Assembly: GCF_024359545.1 (NCBI RefSeq)
Contig: NZ_JAKQZG010000015.1
Span: 83,398-147,397, forward strand
Direction: 5' to 3'
Length of the DNA: 64,000 bases
Origin: Jiella marina
GTDB lineage: Bacteria > Pseudomonadota > Alphaproteobacteria > Rhizobiales > Rhizobiaceae
The notes under the pieces are model-generated. The model was given only the letters and a program-made list of their open reading frames with translations, searched no databases and was not told the origin of the DNA. Below are positions 39,667-49,273 of this stretch, piece after piece. Each line of letters begins with the position of its first letter. Position 1 is the stretch's first letter. The position numbers and the translations under genes were made by a program.

Positions 39667-40310
39667 AGCTGATTTTGCTAGGACCGCCGGGCGCGGGGAA
39701 GGGCACGCAGGCGCAAAGGCTGGTCAATCGCCACAACATTCCGCAGCTTTCCACCGGCGACATGCTGCGGGCGGCCGTGGCGGCCGAAACCGAAGTCGGG
39801 AAGAAGGCCAAGGCGATCATGGACGCCGGTGATCTGGTTCCCGACGAGGTGGTGAACGCCATCGTCGCGGAGCGGATCGAACAGCCGGATTGTGCGAACG
39901 GCTTCATCCTCGACGGCTATCCCCGCACGCTGAAGCAGGCGGACGCCCTCGAAGCGCTGCTTGCCGAGCGGGGGCTGAAACTCGATCATGTGATCGAGAT
40001 GCGGGTCGAAGACGAGGTCCTCGTCAAGCGGGTCTCGGGGCGGTTTTCCTGCGCCAAATGCGGCGCGGTCTATCACGATGAGGATCATAAGCCGAAGGCG
40101 GAAGGCGTTTGCGACAATTGCGGCTCCACCGACTTCAAGCGGCGCCCTGACGACAACGCCGAGACCATGCGCTCGCGGTTGCGCACCTACTACAAGGAAA
40201 CCTCGCCGCTCCTCGGCTACTACCATTGCAAGGGAACGCTGAAGACGATCGACGGGATGGCGCCGATCGATACGGTGACGAACAGTATCGAGTCCATCCT
40301 GGCAGGCTAG
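39663..40310 (+). CDS. adk: Adenylate kinase, zinc-type LID
   Basis: Catalyses ATP + AMP to 2 ADP. The P-loop is GPPGAGKGT (7-15), the AMP-binding region is [10 protein letters not shown] (30-39), and [10 protein letters not shown] is at 84-93. The LID has four cysteines (130, 133, 150, 153), so this 215-residue enzyme is the long, zinc-stabilised form. ATG 39663 overlaps the secY stop. Normally rpsM, rpsK, rpoA and rplQ would follow; here they do not, and the next gene is metX. Confidence 0.98.
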   Translation: MKLILLGPPGAGKGTQAQRLVNRHNIPQLSTGDMLRAAVAAETEVGKKAKAIMDAGDLVPDEVVNAIVAERIEQPDCANGFILDGYPRTLKQADALEALLAERGLKLDHVIEMRVEDEVLVKRVSGRFSCAKCGAVYHDEDHKPKAEGVCDNCGSTDFKRRPDDNAETMRSRLRTYYKETSPLLGYYHCKGTLKTIDGMAPIDTVTNSIESILAG

Positions 40311-40534
40311 GGAGCCACGGCTACGTAGCGAAGACAGGGGACGCCGCCCTGCCGGTGTCCCGCCGCTGCGATTCTCTCGCCGACTGCCTGTCCGCTGCCC
40401 GCCGGGATCATGTCTGCATTGCCGGTGACGGGCTGGCGGTGGCCCCCTCGTTCGCTAAGATCTCCTACGTGTTGAAGGTCGAGGGCGACTGTACGCACGC
40501 CTCTGGCCTCGCTGAGGGGCCGTAACGTGATAGG

Positions 40535-41734
40535 ATGATATCGCCGATGACGGTCGACATCGCCCGGGAAAATCTGGAAATCGGCGCCGGCAGTCGAGAG
40601 GTCTACGAGCCCTCCAGCCCGGTGGCCCAGTTCGGCCCGGACGAACCGCTGCATCTCGATGCCGGTGTCGACCTCGCGCCTTTCCAGCTGGCCTACAATA
40701 CGTACGGCACACTCAACGCCAGCAAGACCAACGCGATCCTTGTCTGTCATGCGCTGACGGGTGATCACTATGCTGCCAGCCAATCGCCCGTGACGGGCAA
40801 GCCGGGCTGGTGGTCTTCGATCATCGGGCCCGGCAAGCCGATCGACACGGATCGTTATTTCGTCATCTGTTCCAACGTCCTCGGCGGTTGTCTCGGCTCG
40901 ACGGGGCCGGCCTCGATCAACCCCAAGACCGGCGAACCCTACGGCCTCACCCTGCCGGTCATCACGATCCGGGACATGGTGCGCGCCCAGGCCATGCTGG
41001 TCGAGAAGCTCGGCATCGACACGTTGTTCGCCGTCATCGGTGGGTCGATGGGTGGCATGCAGGTCCTGCAGTGGACGGTGAGCTATCCCAACAAGGTGTT
41101 TGCCGCGTTGCCGATCGCGACCGGCGCACGCCACTGCGCTCAGAACATCGCCTTCCACGAAGTCGGCCGCCAGGCTGTCATGGCCGATCCCGACTGGCAT
41201 GGCGGTCGCTATTTCGCGCATGGCAAGCGACCGGTGAAGGGCCTCGCCGTCGCCCGCATGACCGCGCACGTGACCTATCTGTCGGAAATGGCGCTGCACC
41301 GGAAGTTCGGGCGCAACCTGCAGGATCGCGAGACGCTGGGATTCGGCTTCGAAGCCGACTTCCAGATCGAGAGCTACCTGCGCCACCAGGGCATGACCTT
41401 CGTCGACCGCTTCGATGCCAACTCCTATCTCTACATGACCCGCGCGATGGACTATTTCGACATCGCAGCGGATTACGGTGGCAGCCTTGCCCGCGCGTTC
41501 AGGGGGTCGCAGACGCGATTCTGCCTGGTGTCCTTCTCGTCCGACTGGCTGTTTCCGACCGAGGAGAATCGGGCCGTGGTCCACGCTCTCAACGCGGCGG
41601 CGGCCTCGGTTTCCTTCGTCGAGATCGAGACCGATCGTGGCCACGACGCGTTTCTTCTGGAGGAGCCACACTTCTTCGATGCGATCAACGGTTTCGTCTC
41701 TTCGGCTGCCCGGGCGAGGGGGCTTTCCTCGTGA
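40535..41734 (+). CDS. metX: Homoserine O-acetyltransferase (or O-succinyltransferase of the MetX fold)
   Basis: First committed step of methionine synthesis: activation of homoserine with an acyl-CoA. It is an alpha/beta hydrolase of 399 residues. The nucleophile elbow is GGSMGG (Ser171), the acid is in FSSDWLFP, and the base is His in [17 protein letters not shown] (oxyanion region, about 75-83) is conserved. ATG 40535 has a TAGGA site; ATG 40547 is also possible. I saw no SAM-II riboswitch consensus in the 224-nt leader. metW overlaps its stop by GTGA. Confidence 0.95.
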   Translation: MISPMTVDIARENLEIGAGSREVYEPSSPVAQFGPDEPLHLDAGVDLAPFQLAYNTYGTLNASKTNAILVCHALTGDHYAASQSPVTGKPGWWSSIIGPGKPIDTDRYFVICSNVLGGCLGSTGPASINPKTGEPYGLTLPVITIRDMVRAQAMLVEKLGIDTLFAVIGGSMGGMQVLQWTVSYPNKVFAALPIATGARHCAQNIAFHEVGRQAVMADPDWHGGRYFAHGKRPVKGLAVARMTAHVTYLSEMALHRKFGRNLQDRETLGFGFEADFQIESYLRHQGMTFVDRFDANSYLYMTRAMDYFDIAADYGGSLARAFRGSQTRFCLVSFSSDWLFPTEENRAVVHALNAAAASVSFVEIETDRGHDAFLLEEPHFFDAINGFVSSAARARGLSS

Positions 41735-42399
41735 GCGTTTCTGCGCAAACCGGAGCGGTCTCTTCAACGGCCACGAGTGAGCTAGTCACAGCGCCCGCGA
41801 CGGCGCGCGTCGACCTCGAACTGATCGCGGAACTGGTCGCACCCTACTCCCGCGTGCTCGACGTCGGTTGTGGGGACGGAGCGCTCCTGTCGCTCCTTGA
41901 GATGCGCCGCTCGATCGACGGCCGCGGCGTCGAACTCAGCCAGGTTGGCGTCAACGAATGCGTCGCACGCGGGCTTTCGGTCATTCAGGGCGATGCCGAC
42001 AAGGACCTCGTCTATTATCCCGACGACAGTTTCGACTATGTCATCCTGTCCCAGACGATCCAGGCGACCCACAATCCCAAGACCGTGCTGGCCGAGCTCC
42101 TGCGGATCGGGGGACGCGCGATCGTCTCGTTCCCCAATTTCGGCCATTGGTCGATTCGATACTGGGTCGGTCTGCGCGGGCGGATGCCGGTGACGAAAAA
42201 TCTCAGCCAGGCCTGGTACGAGACGCCCAACATCCATTTTTGCACGATCCGCGATTTCGTGGCCCTGGCGGAAGAACTCGGCGCGACGGTCGAGACCGCG
42301 ATGGCGATCAATGCGACCGGCCAGAAGATGGGCATGAAGATGCCCTGGTGGTTCTGGAATCTCTTCGGGCAGCAGGCCGTATTCGTCCTCAAGCGCTGA
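41731..42399 (+). CDS. metW: Methionine biosynthesis protein MetW, SAM-dependent methyltransferase fold
   Basis: MetW is found with MetX in many proteobacteria and is needed for homoserine acylation in some, by an unclear mechanism. The SAM-binding motif is [16 protein letters not shown] (41-56). The family-specific [20 protein letters not shown] and the end [19 protein letters not shown] are present. GTG 41731 is set by the 4-nt overlap with the metX stop and gives 222 residues. Confidence 0.95.
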   Translation: MSVSAQTGAVSSTATSELVTAPATARVDLELIAELVAPYSRVLDVGCGDGALLSLLEMRRSIDGRGVELSQVGVNECVARGLSVIQGDADKDLVYYPDDSFDYVILSQTIQATHNPKTVLAELLRIGGRAIVSFPNFGHWSIRYWVGLRGRMPVTKNLSQAWYETPNIHFCTIRDFVALAEELGATVETAMAINATGQKMGMKMPWWFWNLFGQQAVFVLKR

Positions 42400-42456
42400 C
42401 GGCGCCGGGTATCCCAAAGCCTCTGAGCGAGCGCGGGGCCGCCATGCAGGCGTCGT

Positions 42457-44511
42457 TCACCGCCGTGACCTTTCCTCCAGGAGAATGGCGACGGATCGTC
42501 TGGCGATCGGCAGCGGTGCCTTCGGATCAATGGGGCGTGGCGGTTCGTCAGGGTGGTCGGAGCGCAGTTCCAGACGGAAGCGATGGTCCGGTCGCGGCGT
42601 CGGCAGCAGCGCGTCGATGTCGTGATGGCCGGCGTTGAGATAGACGAGCGCCCGCTCGCTCTCGACGTCTTCCTCGCGCCGGGGAGCGTAGACACTCATG
42701 CCGAGGAAGTGCCGCCGGGCCTGGTGCCAGTCGTGCTCGGTCATCGTCTCGGCATGCTCGTTGAGCCAGATGACGTCCTCGACCTCGCCTCCCTCGACTA
42801 TCCCGCCGGTCAGAAAGCAGTCTGCCGACAGCGCCGGGTGGAAACGGCGCAGCGCCGCCAGCTTCGTCACATACGCGATCAGGGCCGGGTCTGCGCTTTC
42901 CCAGTCGAGCCACAGGATTTCGTTGTCCTGGCAATAGGCGTTGTTGTTGCCCTGTTGCGAGCGGCCGAACTCGTCGCCCGCCACAATCATCAGGCTGCCG
43001 CGCGAAACGAACAGCGTGGCTAGCATCGCGCGGATGTCGCGGCCACGCGCCTCGATGACCGCCGGATCGTCGGTCGCGCCCTCGACACCATTGTTCCAGC
43101 TGTGATTGTCGCCGTGGCCGTCGCGATTGTGCTCGCCATTGGCAAGATTGTGCTTGCGCGAGAACATGGTGAGGTCGGCCAGGGTGAAGCCGTCATGCGG
43201 GGCGATCATGTTGACGCCCGTTGAGGGACGCCGGCCCTTGCCGCCGAAGATGTCTTCAGAGCCGGCAAGACGGGTTGCGAGATCGCCCACCATGTGTGTC
43301 TGGCCACGCCAGAAACGGCGGACATCGTCGCGATACTGGTCTTGCCACTCGAAGAAGGGCGGCGGGAACTCGCCAACCCGGTAGCCGCCGGGCCCGATGT
43401 CCCAGGATTCGGCCACATGGATACGGTCCCTCAATACCGGATCGGTCCCGATTGCCGTCAGGAGCGGGGCGTCGGGTGAAAAGCCATCGTCGCTGCGGCC
43501 GAGAACCGGCGCCAGATCGTAGCGGAAGCCGTCGATCCCCATCGTCTGCACGTAATGGCGCAGCGTGTCGACAAAGAGCCGTGTGACCGGGGCGCGGTCG
43601 CAGGCGAAGGTGTTGCCGCATCCCGTATCGTTGACGAGCGATCCATCCGATGCGTGGCGATAATAGACCGCGTTGTCGAGCCCGCGATAGCTGAGTGTCG
43701 GCCCCTCGACCGGACCTTCCCCGGAATGGTTGAACACCACATCGAGGAGAACTCGGATCCCGCGGGCATGAAGCGCGTCGGTGACCCTGCGCATGTCGGC
43801 TGGACCGTTGGGTGCAAGGCGCGGGTCGAGCGCCATATGGGGGATGGGGTTGTAACCCCAGGCATTGGTCAAGCCGAGCTTCACCAGGTGCGTTTCGTCC
43901 ATCCAGGCCGCACAGGGCATCAGTTCGACGGTGTCGACGCCGATCTGCTCCAGATGGTCGAGCAATTGAGGCTCGGCCAGTGCTGCAAGCGTGCCCCGAA
44001 GCGGTGCCGGGATGGCCGGATGGCGCTGGGAAAATGCCCGCACATGGAGTTCATAGGTGAAGCCCGGCGTGGCATTGGGCAGGGGCGTGGCGTCGCGCCC
44101 CAATTGCGAGACGATCGCGCGGGGCACATAGGGCCCGCTATCGACGCCTTGCTCCCGAGGTGCGGCGAGCGCTGGGTGGTACAAGAAGGGCCTGTCGAGC
44201 CGGATCGCATAGGGATCGACCAGAAGCTTGGACGGATCGAAGCGATGGCCTGCCTCGGGATCGAACGGGCCTTCGGCGCGAAAGCCGTAGCGTGCGCTTT
44301 CTCTCAGACCCGGGACGAAGCCGAAACGAATGCCGCCCTTGTCGCCGGGCAGCGCCAGCCGCTGGACCTCGGCCGTGCCCGCGGCATCGAACAGGCAGAG
44401 CGCGACCTCGTCGGCATTCTCGGAAAAGACGGCGAAATGGACGCCGTCACTGTCGATCGTGGCGCCAAGGCGCTCCGGCAGACTGCGTTCGGAGGTGATC
44501 GTGAAGCTCAT
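42457..44511 (-). CDS. glgX: Glycogen debranching enzyme GlgX (GH13 isoamylase type)
   Basis: Cleaves alpha-1,6 links left on limit dextrins after phosphorylase. Length is 684 aa. There is an N-terminal CBM48-like domain (GVHFAVFSENADEVALCLFD). The GH13 catalytic regions follow: VVFNHSGEG (I), GFRYDLAPVLG with the nucleophile Asp (II), VAESWD with the acid Glu (III), and APHDGFTLADL (IV). The family-specific NNAYCQDNEILWLDWE is present. It is encoded separately from the other glycogen genes at 49-58 kb and converges with metW. Confidence 0.95.
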   Translation of the reverse strand: MSFTITSERSLPERLGATIDSDGVHFAVFSENADEVALCLFDAAGTAEVQRLALPGDKGGIRFGFVPGLRESARYGFRAEGPFDPEAGHRFDPSKLLVDPYAIRLDRPFLYHPALAAPREQGVDSGPYVPRAIVSQLGRDATPLPNATPGFTYELHVRAFSQRHPAIPAPLRGTLAALAEPQLLDHLEQIGVDTVELMPCAAWMDETHLVKLGLTNAWGYNPIPHMALDPRLAPNGPADMRRVTDALHARGIRVLLDVVFNHSGEGPVEGPTLSYRGLDNAVYYRHASDGSLVNDTGCGNTFACDRAPVTRLFVDTLRHYVQTMGIDGFRYDLAPVLGRSDDGFSPDAPLLTAIGTDPVLRDRIHVAESWDIGPGGYRVGEFPPPFFEWQDQYRDDVRRFWRGQTHMVGDLATRLAGSEDIFGGKGRRPSTGVNMIAPHDGFTLADLTMFSRKHNLANGEHNRDGHGDNHSWNNGVEGATDDPAVIEARGRDIRAMLATLFVSRGSLMIVAGDEFGRSQQGNNNAYCQDNEILWLDWESADPALIAYVTKLAALRRFHPALSADCFLTGGIVEGGEVEDVIWLNEHAETMTEHDWHQARRHFLGMSVYAPRREEDVESERALVYLNAGHHDIDALLPTPRPDHRFRLELRSDHPDEPPRPIDPKAPLPIARRSVAILLEERSRR

Positions 44512-44745
44512 CTCTCGCTGTTAGCCCGTAGCGCTCTCGTCTGTCATCCGTTGGTCCGCGGCCAAACAGCCCGGCCACGGCAAACCTCACAGGTTTTGGC
44601 GTTCGTCAGCGGTGATTTGCCCGAGCACTCGATTTCCGTACGCGGAATGCTTGCCATGGTCAGTTGACTGAAGGGCGACCAACGGCTTTCGTAGGAGAGA
44701 CAACCAAAGAGAGAGAATGGCGACATCGCCGATCCTGCCACCCCG

Positions 44746-45765
44746 ATGATCGATAGTCCGAGTTTTTCCATCGACGGCGCCGCGGGTGTCGAACGGTTCG
44801 AAGCTTGGCGGACATTGGTCCGTCCGATGTTCGATGTCGAAATCGAAGGCCGGGCCGACACCTTCGAGGGCAGGGCGGAGGTCGTGGCCGTCGGCGAATC
44901 GCTGATTGCCCGTACGCGTGCCCAGCCACAATCCTTCCGTCGCGATGCGAGCCGGCTTCGCGAGAGCGGCTGGGATCACATCGTCCTTCAGCACTATACC
45001 AGCGGCGGGTTTTGCGGAGTGAACGGCGATCGGGAGCTCGCGCTCGCTCCGGGTGACTTTTCGATTCTGGATCTGTCGCGGACTTTGGAGACCCGCGCCA
45101 CGAGCTTCGCCAATCTCACGCTCGTCGTGCCGCGGGATCAGTGGCAATCCTTCCTGCCGGGCATCACGCCCTGCTCGAGCATCTCAGCCCGAGAGGCGAT
45201 CGCGCCGAATCTCGGCCGCCATCTGCGAGCGCTATTCGACAATACCGGCGAGATGACGCCGGAGGAGTTCGCGGCCGGAGTCGAGGCGGTCGGGGCGGTG
45301 CTGTCGGGCCAGAAGGACATGGGCGGAGCCAGTTCCGCTTCCCGGGCGAGCATCGCAGCGAGCCTGCGCGAACGTCTGATCGACTGGCTGGCAGGCAATC
45401 TCTCGCGCGAGGATCTGGACCCTCAGACGATCGCGGCCGCCTGCGGGGTCTCTCGGGCGACGATCTATCGCTTGGCGCAGATCGACGGCGGGCTCATGGC
45501 CATGGTTCAGAAGCTCCGGCTGGAACATGCCCGCGACCTCCTGGCTGCGCGCCATCGGCAAGCTCTGCCGATCGCGGAAGTGGCCGCTCGGGCGGGTTTT
45601 CGCAGCAATGCGCATTTCTCTCGTGCTTTCCGACGGAGATACCAGATCACGCCGCGGGATTTCCGGCATCTGGTTCGCGTTGGCTATGATCCGGACGTGC
45701 TGACGGCCGACTACCGGCTGCGCAACTGGATAAAGACCATGCGGGCGTTTTCCGCCGAATTGTAG
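44746..45765 (+). CDS. AraC-family transcriptional regulator, 339 aa
   Basis: The N-terminal part (about 1-200) resembles the AraC-binding-like sensor domain found in FeaR/OruR-type regulators (GDFSILDLSRTLETRAT). The C-terminal 110 residues are a typical two-helix-turn-helix DNA-binding domain. DPQTIAAACGVSRATIYRL is the first HTH, and LPIAEVAARAGFRSNAHFSR with AFRRRYQITPRDFR is the second. It lies divergently from glgX, 234 nt apart, so it could regulate glgX or itself. The ligand is unknown. Confidence 0.88.
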   Translation: MIDSPSFSIDGAAGVERFEAWRTLVRPMFDVEIEGRADTFEGRAEVVAVGESLIARTRAQPQSFRRDASRLRESGWDHIVLQHYTSGGFCGVNGDRELALAPGDFSILDLSRTLETRATSFANLTLVVPRDQWQSFLPGITPCSSISAREAIAPNLGRHLRALFDNTGEMTPEEFAAGVEAVGAVLSGQKDMGGASSASRASIAASLRERLIDWLAGNLSREDLDPQTIAAACGVSRATIYRLAQIDGGLMAMVQKLRLEHARDLLAARHRQALPIAEVAARAGFRSNAHFSRAFRRRYQITPRDFRHLVRVGYDPDVLTADYRLRNWIKTMRAFSAEL

Positions 45766-46040
45766 CCGGCACCGCATCTCCGCCTTATTTCGGTGCTTCC
45801 TGTCCGGATAGGCACTCCGCGAGTGCGAAGCATCTACGCTTCGCCAGCGGGCGGCTGGAGGATGGACCGCGTCTCCGCAGGAGCGGGATTTGCCGCTTTC
45901 TCGCAGGTCCCGACCAAAAATCCACATCGATATCATCCCTGCGCCGTCTCCCTGAGACGCTGGGTCAAATCCGACATGTTACCGCCCCATTGCGAACGGC
46001 AAGGAGCCTGTCGGGGATGACTTGCCAGGGGGAAATAGTC

Positions 46041-46607
46041 ATGCGCTTCAAAGCATTGCTGGCCGCGGTTGCTGTGGCTGGACTGTCGCTTGCGGGCTGT
46101 GCGACGACGTCGGACGCCGTGTCCACGATGAATACGCGATGGGTGGGCCAGTCTTCGGACGCGTTCTTCAGCGCCTACGGACCGCCGATGCGGCAGTTCC
46201 CGCGCGCCGACGGCGGGTCCATCTACACCTGGATCGGCGGCCAGACGACCGTTCGTCGGAACCTCACGCCGCCGCCTCGGCCTCAGCAGAACCAGTTCGA
46301 CACATCGCCCTTCGGCCGCAAATACGAGAAGTCGACCACGCGGGAATCGGTAGAGGCGGACGGGACGGTGGTGCGGCGCACGACGAGCTCCTCGGCCAGC
46401 GTGAACTTCGATCCTTCCCAGCTTCTCGGGGCTTTGGGCGGCGCGCAACCTCAGCCGACTTACGAAGAAAAGCGCCTTTATTGCGAAGTCCAACTGACCG
46501 CCGCCCCGGATGGCACCATCACCAATTTCGTCATCTCCCGGGACACCGAGGCTGAGGGCTTCGGCCTCTCACGTTGCGCCGAAATCTTCGCCGTCGAAGC
46601 CTCCTGA
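46041..46607 (+). CDS. Predicted lipoprotein, 188 aa
   Basis: The signal peptide ends in a lipobox: MRFKALLAAVAVAGLSLAGC, with the acylated Cys at 20. The mature part begins ATTSDAVSTMNTRWVGQSSD. An SxDxFxxxYGPP segment follows, similar to small outer-membrane-associated lipoproteins whose domain recalls SmpA/BamE. Last comes a C-terminal region with one more pair of Cys. ATG 46041 has GGGGGA upstream, and the longer frame from 45990 would bury the signal peptide. The function is not known. Confidence 0.7.
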   Translation: MRFKALLAAVAVAGLSLAGCATTSDAVSTMNTRWVGQSSDAFFSAYGPPMRQFPRADGGSIYTWIGGQTTVRRNLTPPPRPQQNQFDTSPFGRKYEKSTTRESVEADGTVVRRTTSSSASVNFDPSQLLGALGGAQPQPTYEEKRLYCEVQLTAAPDGTITNFVISRDTEAEGFGLSRCAEIFAVEAS

Positions 46608-46699
46608 CGCAAAAAGCGGAGTGGTTCCGTGCGGATGGGATCTATGCCGATCCGCTCGGCCAGCATCACGTGCCCGTCCACAGGAAGAGGAAGTCGATC

Positions 46700-47413
46700 A
46701 TGCTTCATCGTCTCGCCATGGTCAGCATCGCCGCCGCATCACTGATCGTCGGCATGACGCCGGCTGTCGCCCAGTCGAACGGCTTCGTGCTGTCGACCGA
46801 CCGCGGCGGCTGTTATCTGGAATTCTCGGACGTCCCCATGGGGGCGGAAAGCCGCGCCCTGGTGAAGGGCCGGGGTTGCGCGGAAGGCGGGTTCGGCAAT
46901 CTCGCGGCCTGGCGCACTGACGGGTCGGCCTACATCCTCGAATATGCGAACAGCGCCGGTGCGTTGATGCCGCTGGCACGCCTCGAACCGAATGGCCGCG
47001 GTGGCTACGAGGGCTATTACGGCGACGGGGACCCCATCAGCATGGCGCCCGCCGATCAGTTCGGTTCTTCGCCGGCGCCCTCACAGGCGCCCGCTCCGAA
47101 CCTGGGTGCCGCACGTGCGTGCACGGCCGACATCGCGACAGGCTCCTGCGCGTCCGACTTCGACGTCACCCCTCCACCCTACAGCGACACGTTCCCCTCC
47201 ATCGAGACCAAGGTGCGTCAGAACGTGCGCGCCCGGCCCGATATGAACGCGCCGAAGATGGGCACCTTCGAGGCACGCACCTGCATGGACGTGCGTCAGT
47301 GCGTCGAAGTCGGCGGCGGAGAGTGGTGGTGCGAAGTCTCCTTCGCCGACCGCACGGGCTGGATGATCCAGCAGGATCCGTCCACCGTCTTCATGCAGAA
47401 TGGCTGCGGCTGA
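46700..47413 (+). CDS. Secreted protein with AprI/Inh-like and SH3b-like domains, 237 aa
   Basis: The signal peptide (about 1-24, ending TPAVAQ) is followed by a beta-rich domain (about 25-115: VLSTDRGGCYLEFSD, LAAWRTDGSAYILEYANSAG). That pattern recalls the AprI/Inh metalloprotease-inhibitor fold. A Pro/Ala linker leads to a C-terminal SH3b-like domain (KVRQNVRARPDMNAPKMGTF through WCEVSFADRTGWMIQ). ATG 46700 lies after AGGAAGAGG. It is preceded by the lipoprotein gene and followed by a good terminator. A periplasmic inhibitor or cell-wall-binding role is a guess. Confidence 0.7.
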   Translation: MLHRLAMVSIAAASLIVGMTPAVAQSNGFVLSTDRGGCYLEFSDVPMGAESRALVKGRGCAEGGFGNLAAWRTDGSAYILEYANSAGALMPLARLEPNGRGGYEGYYGDGDPISMAPADQFGSSPAPSQAPAPNLGAARACTADIATGSCASDFDVTPPPYSDTFPSIETKVRQNVRARPDMNAPKMGTFEARTCMDVRQCVEVGGGEWWCEVSFADRTGWMIQQDPSTVFMQNGCG

Positions 47414-47480
47414 GATGCGCAAGCCGAGCTTTGGCACAAGGCCGAGATCGGACGCTGCAGACCGCCGAGATCGCGGTGTG

Positions 47481-47511
47481 ATGCCCGTCACAGACCCGTG
47501 GCGGGCATTTT
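47481..47511 (+). terminator. Terminator after the SH3b-like protein gene
   Basis: An 11-bp stem ATGCCCGTCAC (47481-47491)/GTGGCGGGCAT (47498-47508) with one wobble and loop AGACCC, followed by TTTT. It lies 68 nt after the upstream stop codon. Confidence 0.75.
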
Positions 47512-47581
47512 CGTAGCTTTGGTCAACGACGGACGAAGGAAACGCCAACGTCCGCAGGAAGCCAAACTCGGAGACACTGTG

Positions 47582-48019
47582 ATGATCAAGCTCAACCGCA
47601 CCACCGCCGCCCAGATCATGGCCGCGATCATTCCCTTCCTCGGGGTCGCCGGAAATGCCGACACCGCCAACGCGATCTCTCGCGAAGACCAGGCCTATGC
47701 CAGCAGCCCCTACGATTACTGCGACGCCAAGAAGGTCGCCGCCGTCTGGGGCATTTCGGTCAGCCGCGCCAAGTCGGTGATCGGACGCAAGATCCTGCAG
47801 GGCAATCAGCGCCTCTTGAATGCCGACATCGACTCGACCGCCCGCTCGGTCCGCTGCTCCATCGTCGATATCGGCCTGTCCTACCGCGATGCCGAGAAGC
47901 TTGCCGCCTATTGGGGCCGCACGTCGAGCGACGCCAAGGCCAAGGCGGCCGCGATCGCCAGCCAGTACGGCGGCGGCAAGTTCCGCATCATGATGGCTCA
48001 CGTCATCGGTCGCCGCTGA
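47582..48019 (+). CDS. Small secreted protein with internal repeat, 145 aa
   Basis: Not a family I recognise. The signal peptide is about 1-31 (ending DTANA). The mature part contains two related segments. The first, DAKKVAAVWGISVSRAKSVI, is near residue 49; the second, DAEKLAAYWGRTSSDAKAKA, is near residue 104. They look like tandem short helical units with a shared AxWG core. There are only two Cys residues. ATG 47582 is preceded by GGAGA. It sits between two terminators, so it is probably monocistronic. Confidence 0.65.
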   Translation: MIKLNRTTAAQIMAAIIPFLGVAGNADTANAISREDQAYASSPYDYCDAKKVAAVWGISVSRAKSVIGRKILQGNQRLLNADIDSTARSVRCSIVDIGLSYRDAEKLAAYWGRTSSDAKAKAAAIASQYGGGKFRIMMAHVIGRR

Positions 48020-48042
48020 GCGAAGGATGCATCCCATGAAAG

Positions 48043-48074
48043 AGGCGGGCGAGGGGTGACCCTTGCCCGCTTTC
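48043..48074. terminator. Bidirectional terminator between convergent genes
   Basis: The stem AGGCGGGCGAGGG (48043-48055) pairs with CCCTTGCCCGCTT (48060-48072) with two G-T wobbles and loop GTGA, then TCG. It serves the plus-strand secreted-protein gene and lies just beyond the stop of the minus-strand amidoligase gene. Confidence 0.65.
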
Positions 48075-48079
48075 GCGTT

Positions 48080-49246
48080 TCAGCGATCGGAGCCCGACGA
48101 CAATCGCTGCGCCAGCCGCTGCAGGCGGGAAGGACGCGAAATCTCGATCGGTGGGAGAGCGCTCAGTCTTTCCGTCCAGCGATTCTTCGCGTCCGGCTCG
48201 AAGTCCAGCGCCGCAATGAAAGCCGCGAACTGGCCGGCTTCCGCGAATTCCGCCGCTGCGGCGTCCGGTTGGCGGCAGTGGTCAAGGATGGCGGCGAAAA
48301 GGCAGGCCTGGTCGATGATCAGATCGGAATCCATCGATCCCGGCAGGATGCGCACTTCCAGCGTCGCCTTGCCGGGCACGTCCGCCACGACGTTCAGCAG
48401 GTTGAAGTCGACATATTTGGAGAATTCGATCTCCGAGAGACGGGCGAGCACCGTCTGCCAGTCCAGCCCGTTGAAATCGGGCGCGTCGACGATCGCCGCC
48501 AGCCCCGCCGGCGGCGGCCCGAGTCGCACGCATCTCAGATTGGTCTCGACGAGTTGGCGCAACTCCGGGCCGAAGCGGGAGACGAGTTTGACAAGGCGGC
48601 GGAAGACAGGGGCGTGGCGGATCCGGACCGCGTCGAAATGGATATGAACCGCGGCTTCCTGAGGCACCAGGAAACCAAGCCCATGTGCCGGAGCCAGCAG
48701 GCGCTTCAGCGTCGCCCGATGGTCGGATGAAATCGGCTCGCTGATCAGTTCGCAGGGGCGCTCGCGCTCTCCAGGTAGTGTCGCCGCCAGCATGAGCGAG
48801 GCGTTCGACGCGTCGGCGAGGCGATAGATGGTCCCGTCATCGGTGGTGGGGCTCGTGCCGAAGAGTTCACCGACCGGGTCGAGAAGCACGTCGAGCGCCG
48901 CGTCCGGGTCGCCATGACGCTCAAGCAGCCGCAGAAGACGCGCATCGTCACTGAGGACCCGGAACCAGCCCGGCCGCGACGGGGCTTCACGATCGAGATC
49001 GGCCTGGATCGTGAGATCGTCCACGCAGCGCGCGATGCGCTGGCCCGACGTGTCGTAAACGTCGAAGCCGAGGACGAGATTGTAGAAGACCGGCGTGCCG
49101 GGAACCAGGCTCGGTTCGGACTGGGGAAACAGAACCCGTCGGACCGATCCGCCGCAATCGGCGGCGAGCCGTTCCGCGTAGTCCCGCCGGGTCAGGCCGC
49201 GCGGTGCGAGCAGCTCGCATTCGACACCGATCTTCCAGTCGAGCAT
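48080..49246 (-). CDS. Putative amidoligase (COOH-NH2 ligase family), 388 aa
   Basis: The N-terminus WKIGVECELLAPRGLTRRDY (4-23) matches the amidoligase pattern of an acidic/Glu-rich ATP-binding start. ELISEPISSDHRATLKRLLA is a typical mid-protein block. SKYVDFNLLNVVADVPGKAT with LEVRILPGSMD near the end is the family C-terminal motif. Such enzymes are related to glutamine synthetase and glutamate-cysteine ligases, forming peptide-like bonds on unknown acceptors. ATG 49246 has GGAGG 6 nt upstream; the upstream frame to 49297 lacks a site. It stands alone downstream of pgm. The substrate is unknown. Confidence 0.75.
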   Translation of the reverse strand: MLDWKIGVECELLAPRGLTRRDYAERLAADCGGSVRRVLFPQSEPSLVPGTPVFYNLVLGFDVYDTSGQRIARCVDDLTIQADLDREAPSRPGWFRVLSDDARLLRLLERHGDPDAALDVLLDPVGELFGTSPTTDDGTIYRLADASNASLMLAATLPGERERPCELISEPISSDHRATLKRLLAPAHGLGFLVPQEAAVHIHFDAVRIRHAPVFRRLVKLVSRFGPELRQLVETNLRCVRLGPPPAGLAAIVDAPDFNGLDWQTVLARLSEIEFSKYVDFNLLNVVADVPGKATLEVRILPGSMDSDLIIDQACLFAAILDHCRQPDAAAAEFAEAGQFAAFIAALDFEPDAKNRWTERLSALPPIEISRPSRLQRLAQRLSSGSDR

Positions 49247-49273
49247 CCGGCCTCCGCTATATCGTGTGACGTC

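Noticed and set aside
40311..40534. Possible SAM-II riboswitch upstream of metX
   Set aside because: I looked for the conserved SAM-II core segments and did not find a convincing pair. A GCTAAGA string near 40453 alone is not enough. A covariance-model search would decide.
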